Part shown: positions 1 to 9,223 of the stretch, one piece after another
Position numbering within the stretch: position 1 is the stretch's first letter
Layout of the letters: each line of letters opens with the position of its first letter
Assembly: GCA_002279285.1 (NCBI GenBank)
Contig: NCBR01000003.1
Coordinates: 1 to 28,873 of the forward strand
Direction of reading: 5' to 3'
Source: Acidobacteria bacterium 37-71-11
GTDB lineage: Bacteria; Acidobacteriota; Thermoanaerobaculia; Thermoanaerobaculales; Thermoanaerobaculaceae
DNA: 28,873 bases
Notes under the pieces: model-generated
What the model saw: only the letters and a program-made list of their open reading frames with translations
Databases searched by the model: none
Told to the model about the DNA's origin: nothing
Made by a program: the position numbers and the translations under genes

Positions 1-1
1 C

Positions 2-172
2 ATCCCCGTGCTCCTCCTCCACCGTCGCGACGCCGTCGTCTCCCGGCTCATGCTCGGCCTGACCGGCGTCGAATCCGCCGCGTACTCCGACCCCGATGCA
101 ATTGCCCCGGCGGTGCGTGCCTTCCTGGCCCGGGCTTCCGGCCGGGCGGCGGGTCCGGACGCGGACGCCTGA
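2..172 (+). CDS. C-terminal end of an unidentified protein (partial)
   Basis: An open frame enters from the left edge and ends at TGA 170-172, giving the last 56 residues of a protein. The fragment begins IPVLLLHRRDAVVSRL and ends in an Ala/Gly/Asp-rich tail. Codons end almost always in G or C, as in the other genes here, which supports real coding. I do not recognise a family from this much sequence. The gene is followed by about 140 bases of non-coding DNA before the porin-like gene, with a 7-bp stem (210-216 with 220-226, loop 3) that could sit in its 3' untranslated region. Confidence 0.5.
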   Translation: MPVLLLHRRDAVVSRLMLGLTGVESAAYSDPDAIAPAVRAFLARASGRAAGPDADA

Positions 173-252
173 CATAGCCTGAACGGACCCGTCGAGGCGT
201 TCCGGGCCGCCTCCGCCGCGCGGAGGTTCACCGTGCCTTCACGCCGCCGCCT

Positions 253-280
253 TGCCGCCGTCACGGCGGACCCGTACAAA
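253..280 (+). promoter_or_regulatory. Candidate promoter of the porin-like gene
   Basis: TTGCCG (253-258) and TACAAA (275-280) are separated by 16 bases, a plausible sigma-70-type pair upstream of the gene starting at 313. The spacer contains a 6-bp inverted repeat (255-260 with 264-269). In DNA this GC-rich such matches arise easily, so the call is weak. Confidence 0.25.
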
Positions 281-312
281 GCGGCGACGGGGCGCCGCCC
301 CGAGGAGGAGAG

Positions 313-1719
313 ATGACGATGCCAGCTCACGTGATCCACGAGAAGCGCAGCACCACCACCCTCTGGCGCACAGCCGCGGGCTTCCTCGCCGCCCTGCTGC
401 TCGCCGGGGCCGCCACCGCCCAGGTCACGGGCCTCTACTACCAGGAGATCCGGAAGGACGGCACGATCTACGTCTTCAACACCTACGAGCGCTACACGTC
501 GTTCCAGACGACCGGCGAGATGGGCAAGACGGCGATCACGCTGCCCGGGCGTGGCCCGAACGGCGAGACCCTGATCGGCGAGAACGCGACCGCCATCGAC
601 CTTTTTCTCTTCAAGAACAACCTGCCGGGGTACGACCGGCCGACGCCGGCGCCCAAGCCGGCCGCGCCGTCGGCGCTCAAGGGCCTGCACGTGGGCGGCA
701 CCTTCTACCTCTCATTTCAGAACGGGACGGCCTACGCCGGCACACCCGGCCAGACAACCTCGTACAGCAAGTTCGTCCTCAAGCGCGGCTACCTCGACGT
801 GACCGACGACGTCACCCCCTGGTTCACCGGCCGCATCACCACCGACGTCTACCAGAACGCCACCGGCGACTACCAGCCCAGGATCAAGTACCTGTACGGG
901 AGCTTCCACTGGCAGGGCAATGACATCTTCTCCCAGCCCTACGTCAACTTCGGCCAGGTGGTGATCCCGTGGCTCGACTGGGACGAGGCCGTGAACCGCT
1001 ACCGCATGCAGGACGAGATGTTCATGGAGCGCAACGGCATCCTCAACAGCGCCGACGACGGCATCCTGGTGGGGTCGAACCTCGGCGGCCTGATGTCCGA
1101 GGAGTACCGCAAGAACGTGGATGGCGCCTACGCGGGCCGTTACGGCTCCTGGCAGCTCGGCATCTACAACGGCAACGGCTACCACGCGGCGGAGAAGAAC
1201 CAGAACAAGGCTCTGGAGGCGCGCATCTCGCTCCGCCCGCTTCCCGACGCGGTGCCGGGCCTCCAGTTCACGGTCTTCGGCGTCAGCGGCAATGGCAACG
1301 TGGCCAGCGCCCCCGGCAAGAGCCTGCCCGACTGGACCGTGTTCGACGGGATGGTGTCGTACGAGACCGCCCACTTCACGGGCCAGGCCGAGTACTTCTC
1401 CGGCAAGGGGAATCAGGGAGGCACGGCCCTCAACGCCGACGGGTCCGCGCGCCAGCAGAAGGGCTACTCGCTGTTCGCAAACGTCCGCCCCGGCGAGGGC
1501 GCCCGGTGGGGCGTCATCGGCCGCTACGATCACTTCGACCCCAACCCCGACCGGGCCGCGAGCGTGTTGGACGACGTGACGAAGATGTCCATCGTCGGCG
1601 TCTCCTACGCCTTCAGCGGTCCGAACATGTGCCTGCTCGACTACCAGGTGAAGAAGCACACCGACCCCAACATCCCCGACGAGAAGCGCGTGCAGCTCAC
1701 GCTCCAGGTCAAGTTCTAG
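313..1719 (+). CDS. Porin-like outer-membrane beta-barrel protein
   Basis: The 468-residue protein has an N-terminal signal peptide: Lys/Arg around residues 11-19, a hydrophobic core 21-34 and a likely cleavage at ATA|Q (36/37). The mature part alternates aromatic and polar residues in short stretches, with many Gly/Asn/Tyr turns. The chain ends with Phe (LTLQVKF), the usual C-terminal signature for BAM-dependent outer-membrane insertion. It resembles phosphate-selective porin O/P-like proteins, but I would not assign a substrate. The ATG at 313 follows a strong GAGGAGGAGAG ribosome site; a second ATG lies two codons later. The gene stands alone and is followed by tandem hairpins, so it is probably monocistronic. 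Confidence 0.75.
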   Translation: MTMPAHVIHEKRSTTTLWRTAAGFLAALLLAGAATAQVTGLYYQEIRKDGTIYVFNTYERYTSFQTTGEMGKTAITLPGRGPNGETLIGENATAIDLFLFKNNLPGYDRPTPAPKPAAPSALKGLHVGGTFYLSFQNGTAYAGTPGQTTSYSKFVLKRGYLDVTDDVTPWFTGRITTDVYQNATGDYQPRIKYLYGSFHWQGNDIFSQPYVNFGQVVIPWLDWDEAVNRYRMQDEMFMERNGILNSADDGILVGSNLGGLMSEEYRKNVDGAYAGRYGSWQLGIYNGNGYHAAEKNQNKALEARISLRPLPDAVPGLQFTVFGVSGNGNVASAPGKSLPDWTVFDGMVSYETAHFTGQAEYFSGKGNQGGTALNADGSARQQKGYSLFANVRPGEGARWGVIGRYDHFDPNPDRAASVLDDVTKMSIVGVSYAFSGPNMCLLDYQVKKHTDPNIPDEKRVQLTLQVKF

Positions 1720-1785
1720 CTGGCCCCGCCCAGGGGGGAAGAGCCGGGGCGGGAACCGTGTTGCTCGGGGTGGAGGGCAACCTCC

Positions 1786-1845
1786 ATCCTGCGTTCGCAG
1801 GATTGGGGCCGCTGACTGGGGGGGAGGCGGCCCCTCTTTCATTTT
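1786..1845 (+). terminator. Tandem hairpins, likely terminator of the porin-like gene
   Basis: Two perfect stems lie 3' of the porin-like gene. The first is 8 bp (1786-1793 with 1796-1803, loop TT). The second is GGGGCCGC with GCGGCCCC (1805-1812 with 1827-1834, loop 14) followed by TCTTTCATTTT, a T-rich tract unusual for this genome. The second looks like an intrinsic terminator. A weaker GC inverted repeat (1725-1731 with 1747-1753) lies just after the stop codon. Confidence 0.6.
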
Positions 1846-1902
1846 CTGCGCCGTGCTTCGACCCCGCGCCCCGCGGTAGGATGGCAACGTCCGGAGGCCG
1901 CC

Positions 1903-3327
1903 ATGAGAGAACTCGGGTTGTTCGTCGCGGGCGCCTGGCAGCAGGGGAACGGCGCGATCACCGTTCATTCGCCATACGACGGGCGGGAGGTCGCCCGCGT
2001 GGCGCGGGCCGGCCGGGCGCACCTTGCGGCGGCGCTCGATGCTGCCGTTGCGGCCCGGCCTGCGATGGCGGCGCTGCCGCCGCATCGGCGGGCGGCGATC
2101 CTCGAGAAGGCGGCGGCCGAGGTCGCGCACCGGCGCGACGAGCTGGCTCAGACGATGGTCGAGGAGGCGGGAAAACCGCTCACACTCGCCCGCGCCGAGG
2201 CCGACCGCTGCGCCGAGACGTTCGCCGACTCGGCCCGGGTCGCCCGCACGCCGTACGGCGAGCTGATTGACCTCGGCGGTTTCGCGTCTGGGGATGGCCG
2301 CACCGCGCTGTTGCGCCGGTTCCCGGTCGGCGCCGTGGTCGGGATCACGCCGTTCAACTTCCCGCTCAACCTGGTGGCGCACAAGCTCGGCCCCGCGGTC
2401 GCAGCCGGTTGCCCGATCGTCCTCAAGCCGGCCTCGCAGACGCCGTCCCCGGCGCTGTTGCTCGCCGGGATCCTCCACGAGGCCGGAGTCCCGGCGGGCG
2501 GGGTCAACGTGGTGCCGTGCGGCGGGGCTCAGGCCGCGGCCCTTCTCGACGACCCGCGGGTGCGCCTGGTGACGTTCACCGGCTCCGCGGCCGTCGGCTG
2601 GGACCTCAAGCGGAAGCTCTGGGACCGCAAGGTGGCGCTCGAGCTGGGCGGCAACGCGGCGGTAATCGTGGAACCCGACGCCGGCGACCTCGAGGCCGTT
2701 GCCAGGCGGATCGCGGGCGGCGCGTACGCCTTCGCCGGTCAGTCGTGCATCTCGGTCCAGCGAGTCCTCGTCCACGAATCCGTCGCGGCCGATTTTCGCG
2801 AGGCCCTGGCGGCGGCGACGGCCGCGTTCCCGGCCGGCGACCCGGCGGGCCAGGAAACCCTCTGCGGTCCGATGATCACCCCCGGCGACGGCGACCGCAT
2901 CGAGCGCTGGGTCCAAGACGCCGAGTCTCGCGGCGCCCGCTGCCTCACCCCGTGGCGGCGCGAGCGCTCGATGGTGGCGCCGGTCCTGCTCGACCGGGTC
3001 CCCGCCGGCGCCGCGGTGTGGTCCGACGAGGCGTTCGCGCCCGTCGCCGCGTTGCGCAGCTACCGCGACTTCGACGAGGCGCTCGCGATCGTCAACGACT
3101 CGCGCTTCGGCCTGCAGGCCGGCGTCTTCACCCGCGACGTCGAGAAGATCCAGCGGGCGTTCGCCGCGCTCGAGGTCGGCGCCGTGATCCAGGGCGACAT
3201 GCCCTCCTGGCGCAGCGACCCGATGCCGTACGGCGGCGTCAAGGAGTCCGGCGTCGGCCGCGAGGGACCCCGGTTCGCCGTCGAGGAGATGACCGAGCCC
3301 CGTCTCCTCGTGCTGCGAAACGGTTGA
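1903..3327 (+). CDS. Aldehyde dehydrogenase family protein, NAD(P)-dependent
   Basis: This 474-residue protein has the full aldehyde dehydrogenase fold. The cofactor region holds GITPFNFPLNL and LKPASQTP, with FTGSAAVG at the dinucleotide site. The general-base Glu is in LELGGNAAVI and the catalytic Cys is in GQSCISVQR. The C-terminal part holds PMPYGGVKESGVGREG. That ending resembles the lactaldehyde/succinate-semialdehyde/phosphonoacetaldehyde dehydrogenase branch; the substrate cannot be fixed from sequence alone. Length is normal for the family and no catalytic residue is missing. The ATG at 1903 has GGAGG at 1893-1897. It is not operonic with the porin-like gene because terminator-like hairpins lie between. 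Downstream comes a repeat tract and then a toxin-antitoxin pair. Confidence 0.9.
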   Translation: MRELGLFVAGAWQQGNGAITVHSPYDGREVARVARAGRAHLAAALDAAVAARPAMAALPPHRRAAILEKAAAEVAHRRDELAQTMVEEAGKPLTLARAEADRCAETFADSARVARTPYGELIDLGGFASGDGRTALLRRFPVGAVVGITPFNFPLNLVAHKLGPAVAAGCPIVLKPASQTPSPALLLAGILHEAGVPAGGVNVVPCGGAQAAALLDDPRVRLVTFTGSAAVGWDLKRKLWDRKVALELGGNAAVIVEPDAGDLEAVARRIAGGAYAFAGQSCISVQRVLVHESVAADFREALAAATAAFPAGDPAGQETLCGPMITPGDGDRIERWVQDAESRGARCLTPWRRERSMVAPVLLDRVPAGAAVWSDEAFAPVAALRSYRDFDEALAIVNDSRFGLQAGVFTRDVEKIQRAFAALEVGAVIQGDMPSWRSDPMPYGGVKESGVGREGPRFAVEEMTEPRLLVLRNG

Positions 3328-3352
3328 TCCGCGTACCGCCGTCGGAGAAGCC

Positions 3353-3398
3353 GGGGTTCGGGGTTAGGGGTTCGGGATTAGGGGCTCGGGGTTCGGGC
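3353..3398 (+). repeat. Degenerate G-rich heptamer repeat tract
   Basis: About 46 bases directly after the aldehyde dehydrogenase gene are built of variants of GGGGTTC, GGGGTTA, GGGATTA and GGGGCTC in tandem. It looks like a short tandemly repeated repetitive sequence rather than coding DNA. A second copy, on the other strand, lies at 4776-4806. Confidence 0.7.
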
Positions 3399-3472
3399 AC
3401 TGAAACGACGAGGCCGGTGGCCCGTGGCCAGAGCCGGCGGCGCCGGTCGGCGACAGGTCGGCGACGAAAGTG

Positions 3473-3501
3473 TTGCACACTTGTCATACACGAAGTACAC
3501 T
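3473..3501 (+). promoter_or_regulatory. Promoter of the toxin-antitoxin pair
   Basis: TTGCAC (3473-3478) and TACACT (3496-3501) are separated by exactly 17 bases, the best sigma-70-like promoter in the window. A start about 7 bases downstream would give a leader of only about 10 bases that still includes the GGAGGG ribosome site (3508-3513). The inverted repeat GTGT-TGC-ACAC overlaps the -35 and the half-sites ACTT...AAGT lie in the spacer. These are plausible operator elements for the ribbon-helix-helix antitoxin (autoregulation inferred). Confidence 0.55.
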
Positions 3502-3517
3502 GGCACCGGAGGGTGAC

Positions 3518-3736
3518 ATGGTCGCGCAGAGCGTAAGACTGCCAGATGAGCTGGCGGAGAGGCTCGAGCGGGTTGCCAAGGCCGGCAAGCGCTCGAAGTC
3601 CTCGTTTATCGTTGAGGCGCTCGAGTTGTACCTCTCCGACCGCGAGGACCTCGAAATCGCGCTCGCCCGTATCCGCGACCCCAAGGCGAAGTGGCTGGGT
3701 CACGGCGAGGTCAAGCGTGCCCTCGGTCTCGATTAG
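3518..3736 (+). CDS. Ribbon-helix-helix (CopG/RelB-like) antitoxin
   Basis: A 72-residue protein. The N-terminal beta strand AQSVRLPDELAERLERVA is followed by two helices (KRSKSSFIVEALELYL), the classical ribbon-helix-helix DNA-binding fold. The C-terminal half, ending KRALGLD, would wrap the toxin. I chose ATG 3518, preceded by GGAGGG, rather than an upstream in-frame start that would lie inside the promoter. Its 3' end overlaps the toxin gene by 20 bases, which fits translational coupling. Known antitoxins of this type neutralise the RelE/ParE partner and repress their own promoter; both roles are inferred here from fold and gene order. Confidence 0.8.
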   Translation: MVAQSVRLPDELAERLERVAKAGKRSKSSFIVEALELYLSDREDLEIALARIRDPKAKWLGHGEVKRALGLD

Positions 3737-3974
3737 GTGGGAACGCCGGGCCTACCGGGAACTCGAGGCGCTCCCCAGAGACGTCCAGCAGCGAATCGTG
3801 CGCGCCGTCGAGGGGTTGATCGACACGCCGCTCAAGGGCCAGCTGCTGACCGCCGAATGGAAGGGGCTCCGCCGGCTTCGTGTGGGCACCTATCGCGTCG
3901 TCTACGCTTTCGACGGCGCGCAACTGCTGATCTCCGTCGTCCGCGTCGCTCACCGCAAGGAAGCCTACCGGTAG
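3717..3974 (+). CDS. RelE/ParE-family toxin
   Basis: An 85-residue protein typical of the RelE superfamily. The N-terminal helical hairpin (RRAYRELEALPRDVQQRIVRAV) is followed by the beta sheet and the signature RRLRVGTYRVVYAF and VRVAHRKEAYR. RelE-type members cleave mRNA on the ribosome while ParE-type members poison gyrase; the HRKEAYR ending is closer to RelE. The start is GTG 3717, inside the antitoxin gene, with GAGGT at 3707-3711 as ribosome site. No other start gives a normal family length. Together with the gene before it this forms an intact type II toxin-antitoxin operon. Confidence 0.8.
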   Translation: MPSVSIRWERRAYRELEALPRDVQQRIVRAVEGLIDTPLKGQLLTAEWKGLRRLRVGTYRVVYAFDGAQLLISVVRVAHRKEAYR

Positions 3975-4020
3975 GACCACCCGCACCGGCCGAACGACCG
4001 TGAAATGTGGTCCGTGGTCC
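3974..4020. terminator. Inverted repeat between convergent genes
   Basis: GGACCAC (3974-3980) can pair with either of two adjacent GTGGTCC copies (4007-4013, 4014-4020). It lies between the convergent toxin gene and the heat-shock operon, so it may end transcription from either side. There is no T tract, so the function is uncertain. Confidence 0.3.
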
Positions 4021-4036
4021 GCTATCGGCGGCGCCC

Positions 4037-4747
4037 CTAGCGGAGCCAGCCGGCCAGCGATTGGGCGAGCGTCAACGCCGCCACCGCCGCGGTCTCGGCG
4101 CGCAAGATGCGCGGTCCGAGCGGCAGCCCGACGAACCCCGCAGCCCTGACCGCGGCCAACTCTTCGTCGGTCAAGCCGCCCTCCGGACCCACGAGCACCG
4201 TGATGCCGTCTGCGGACGGTTGGAACGAACCCGGCATCGGCGCCCCGGGCTCGGCGACGAGGCCGACGCCGCTGGCGCTGGCGAGAAAGTCAGCGAGGGA
4301 CTGCGGCTCGGCCACCGCCGGAGGCCGGCTGCGGCCGCACTGGGCGACCGCGGCGTCGGCGAGCCGTTGCCAGCGTTCGACGCGCGCGGCGTGCCGCCCC
4401 CCCTGCACGCGCGCGGCCAACACCGGGACCAGCGCCGTCGCGCCCAACTCCGTGGCCTTCTCCACCGCCCAGTCGAACGCCTGCGTATGCAGCGCGGCGA
4501 GGCCGAGGACGAGCGGGGCTGGGGGCTCGCCGCGCCCGCGCTCGACATTGGCGACCTCGACCACGCACGCCTTGCCGTCCCACCGCGCCAGGGTGCCGAT
4601 CCCGACGGCGCCGGCAAGATCGAGCACTTCGACCTGGTCCCCGGGCGCGACCCGCGCCACGCGGGCGTGGTGCGCCGCCTCGGCCGGAATGAGGACCTCG
4701 CCCACGGCGAGCACCGCACCTGGCAGCATGAGCCTCGTCACGCTCAT
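4037..4747 (-). CDS. rsmE: 16S rRNA m3U1498 methyltransferase RsmE
   Basis: RsmE methylates N3 of U1498 in 16S rRNA of the 30S subunit using S-adenosylmethionine. The 236-residue protein shows the SPOUT-class features of the family: an N-terminal PUA-like domain, then VEKATELGAT, the cofactor-knot motif VGPEGGLTDEEL, and the C-terminal LGPRILRAETAAVAAL. Length is normal. The start is ATG 4745-4747, which forms an ATGA overlap with the prmA stop. A longer frame upstream would run through the repeat in the end of prmA and is not credible. It is the last gene of the heat-shock operon and faces the toxin-antitoxin pair. Confidence 0.9.
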   Translation of the reverse strand: MSVTRLMLPGAVLAVGEVLIPAEAAHHARVARVAPGDQVEVLDLAGAVGIGTLARWDGKACVVEVANVERGRGEPPAPLVLGLAALHTQAFDWAVEKATELGATALVPVLAARVQGGRHAARVERWQRLADAAVAQCGRSRPPAVAEPQSLADFLASASGVGLVAEPGAPMPGSFQPSADGITVLVGPEGGLTDEELAAVRAAGFVGLPLGPRILRAETAAVAALTLAQSLAGWLR

Positions 4748-5657
4748 CGGACCGCAGGTGAGGCGGATTCGTCGGTACGAGCCCCGAGCCCCGAACCCCG
4801 GGCCCCGGCCGTGCACACCAGCCCGGCCCACTCCTCGAGCTCACGGGCGCGCTCAACCGCGAAGCCGCAACGCGCGAGCTCCTCCTCGCTCGCCGCGAGC
4901 TGGTCGGCCATGAGCCCGGAAAGCACCAGCGCCCCGTCCGGCGCGAGCAACGAGCGCAGGTCGGCGAGCAGCGGCTGCGCCTCGACCGGGATGAGGTTGG
5001 CGAGGATGACGTCGAACGCCGGCCGCGGCGCGAGCGCCGAAGTCGAACCGGCGAACAGTGCGACCGGCAACCGCTGCGGTTGCACGGCGACGGTCTGGTG
5101 CGCGATGCACACAGCCTCGAAGTCGATGTCGAACCCCACCACCTCGGCGGCGCCGAGCGCGCGGGCGGCAAGCGCGAGGATCCCTGAGCCGGTCCCGACG
5201 TCGAGGATGCGACGCCCGACGAGCGGCAGCTCCTCCATCATCAGGAGGACGAGCTGCGTGGACTCGTGCGACCCGCTGCCGAACGCCTGGCGGGGCTCGA
5301 CGACGAGGTGCACTCGCCCCGCGGGCGGGGGGGTCGGGACCTCCGGGTGCGGGTCCACCCAGAACCGCGTTCCGATCGGGCGCGGGACCGCGTGGCGCCG
5401 GTATTCGGCGAGCCAGTCCTGATCCGCGAAGCGAAACGGCCGGCGGCGACCTCCCGGCCTCCCAGCGCCGCGAGCCCCGCGCAGACGGATACGAGCGCGC
5501 CCGCCTCGTCCTTCTCGATGAACACGGTCACGGCGATGTCGGCGCCGGCGTTCTCGACCTGACACCCCAGCACCGGCCAGCGTTCGAGGGCGCTCGAGAG
5601 TTCGTTCTCAGCGCCGGCGGGCATGCGGCAGGTGACGGTCAGGTAGCTCGCGCTCAA
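4744..5657 (-). pseudogene. prmA: Ribosomal protein L11 methyltransferase PrmA, interrupted by an apparent frameshift
   Basis: PrmA trimethylates ribosomal protein L11. The N-terminal substrate-recognition part (TTG start 5657, beginning MSASYLTVTCRMPAG) and the methyltransferase domain lie in different frames. The latter has LDVGTGSGILALAA, NLIPVE and EEWAGLV. Homology switches frame around 5440-5485: the first frame is sensible up to about LGGREVAAG, the second from about PFRFADQDWLAEY. The shift is -1, equivalent to one missing base. Corrected, the protein would be about 304 residues, normal for the family. The start overlaps the dnaJ stop (TTGA) and the stop overlaps the rsmE start (ATGA), so operon structure is intact and a sequencing or assembly error is quite possible. 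The extra C-terminal tail comes from the heptamer repeat. Confidence 0.75.
4776..4806 (-). repeat. Second copy of the G-rich heptamer repeat, inside the 3' end of prmA
   Basis: Read on the minus strand this tract is again made of GGGGTTC and GGGGCTC units, matching 3353-3398. It lies within the last codons of prmA and adds a low-complexity Gly/Ala/Arg/Ser tail (GARGSGLGAR) after the conserved end of the methyltransferase. Both copies lie at gene 3' ends in the sense orientation. Confidence 0.65.
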
Positions 5658-6753
5658 CCACTGCCCTCGATTAGGTCGCGCACCCGGCGGAAGACGCCCG
5701 GGCGATCGCCCTCCTCGGCCACGACCGCCTGGATCAGCTCACGCTGCTTCGCCGTGAGCTTGCGCGGCACCGTGACCTGGAGGTGGACCACGAGGTCCCC
5801 CTTCCCCGAGCGCTGCACCCGAGGAAGGCCCTTGCCGCGCAGGACCACGGTGTCCCCGGGCTGCGCCCCGGCCGGCACCTTGAGCTTCTCGGCGCCGCCC
5901 AGCGTCGGCACCTCGAGTTCCGCGCCCAGCGCCGCCCGAAACGCCGAGATCTCCTGCTCCAGGTGGAGGTCGGCCCCATCGCGCACGAACAGTTCGTGGG
6001 GTTCGACGCGCACGATGACGTAGAGATCGCCAGCCGGCCCGCCGTGCACCCCCGCCTCGCCCTCGCCGACCATCCGCAGGCGCGTGCCGTCCTCGATCCC
6101 GGCCGGGACCGTGACCTTGAGCTGGCGCCGGCGCTCGACCCGGCCGTCGCCGCGGCACTCCTGGCACGGGTTCGAGACCTTCCGCCCGGCGCCGCCGCAG
6201 TCGGGGCACGGCCGCACCATGGTGAAGAACCCCTGGCTGACACGCACCTGGCCGCGACCGCCGCAACTCCGGCAGGTCTCGGCCTTCGCGCCGGGCGCGA
6301 GGCCGCTGCCGGCGCACGCCTCGCAGCTCTCCTCGCGGGGAACCGTGAGCAGCCGCTCGACCCCGACCGCCATCTCGGCGAACGAGATCGCGATCGAGGT
6401 CCGCAGGTCGGAGCCCCGCTCGGGGCCGCCGCGGCGCCGGCCGCCAAAGAACCCCTCGAAGCCGAAGATGTTGCCGAGGATATCGGCGAAATCGCCGAAG
6501 ACCGACGAGTCAAACCCTGAGAACGGCTGCTCCCCGAGGCCCGCCTGGCCGAAGCGATCGTAGCGGGCGCGCTTGTCGGAGTCGGAGAGCACCGCGTACG
6601 CCTCCGCGGCCTCCTTGAAGCGCTCCTCGGCCTGAGCGTCGCCCGGGTTGCGGTCGGGGTGATACTTCACCGCCAGCTTGCGGTAGGCGGCCTTGATCTC
6701 CTCGCGGGCCGCGCCATGGCCGATCCCGAGCACCTCGTAGTAGTCGCGTGCGC

Positions 6754-6757
<4 letters not shown>
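5654..6757 (-). CDS. dnaJ: Chaperone protein DnaJ
   Basis: A 367-residue type I J-protein that delivers unfolded substrates to DnaK and stimulates its ATPase. The J domain (about 1-70) has the HPD motif at 33-35. The Gly/Phe-rich linker follows (GFDSSVFGDFADILGNIFGF). The zinc-binding region has four complete CxxCxGxG repeats: CEACAGSG, CRSCGGRG, CPDCGGAG and CQECRGDG. The two C-terminal substrate-binding beta domains and the dimerisation end are present. The start is GTG 6755-6757, overlapping the dnaK stop as GTGA, and the stop overlaps the TTG start of prmA, so coupled translation is likely. It is full length and nothing is missing. Confidence 0.95.
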
Positions 6758-8590
<1,833 letters not shown>

Positions 8591-8613
<23 letters not shown>

Positions 8614-9223
8614 TGGTCCCCTCGGAACTCTGCCCCGCGTCGGCCTGCCGCACCGGGCCGGCGGGCACGGCGACGATCACCAGCGCGGGACGGATCAACC
8701 GCTCACCCAGACGGTAGCCCTTCTGCAGCACCTGGACGACAGTCGGCTCCTGAACTCGAGAGTCCTCGTTGCGTGAGATCGCCTCGTGCAGCGTCGGGTT
8801 GAACGGCTGGCCGGTCGGATCGACCTCGGCGAGCCCGTTGCGGCCCAATACGTCCTTGAACTGCCGCAGCACCAGTTCGACGCCCTCGCGCAGGCCGGAG
8901 GCGGCGCCCCCCGGAACCGCGAGCGCCCGTTCGAGGTTGTCGAGTACCGGCAGGCAGTCGCGGAGAAGCTCGGCGTTTGCGTACCGCCGGAACTCGCCCA
9001 TCTCGCGCTCCTGCCGCTTGCGGTAGTTGTCGAAGTCCGCGAGCTTGCGCAGGTAGAGCTCGCGGAAGCGCGCGATCTCCTGCTGCAGGTTGGCCAACTC
9101 CTCCTGGAGCGCGTCCTTGTCGGGCAGAGGCGCCTCTTCGGTCTGTTGCCCGGCGCCTTCCACGGGTTCGATGCCCGTCTCGGCCTCTTCCTCCGGCGCC
9201 TGGCGCCGTTCCTCGTCGCTCAT
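8591..9223 (-). CDS. grpE: Nucleotide exchange factor GrpE
   Basis: A 210-residue protein with the GrpE plan: an acidic disordered N terminus (about 1-35), a long dimeric coiled coil (about 38-90, with LYLRKLADFDNYRKRQEREM), a four-helix region, and the C-terminal beta domain that opens the DnaK nucleotide cleft (NPTLHEAISR, VVQVLQKGYRLGERLIRPALVIVA). It releases ADP from DnaK. The ATG at 9221-9223 overlaps the hrcA stop as ATGA. The 3' end runs 23 bases into dnaK; the final 25 or so residues after VAVPAG are low-complexity and probably exist only because of this overlap. Confidence 0.93.

Noticed and set aside
712..2916. 734-residue open frame on the minus strand
   Set aside because: It runs antisense through the porin-like gene and the aldehyde dehydrogenase, crosses the terminator-like hairpins, and has an Arg/Gly/Val-rich translation with no domain. 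It is a GC-composition artefact.
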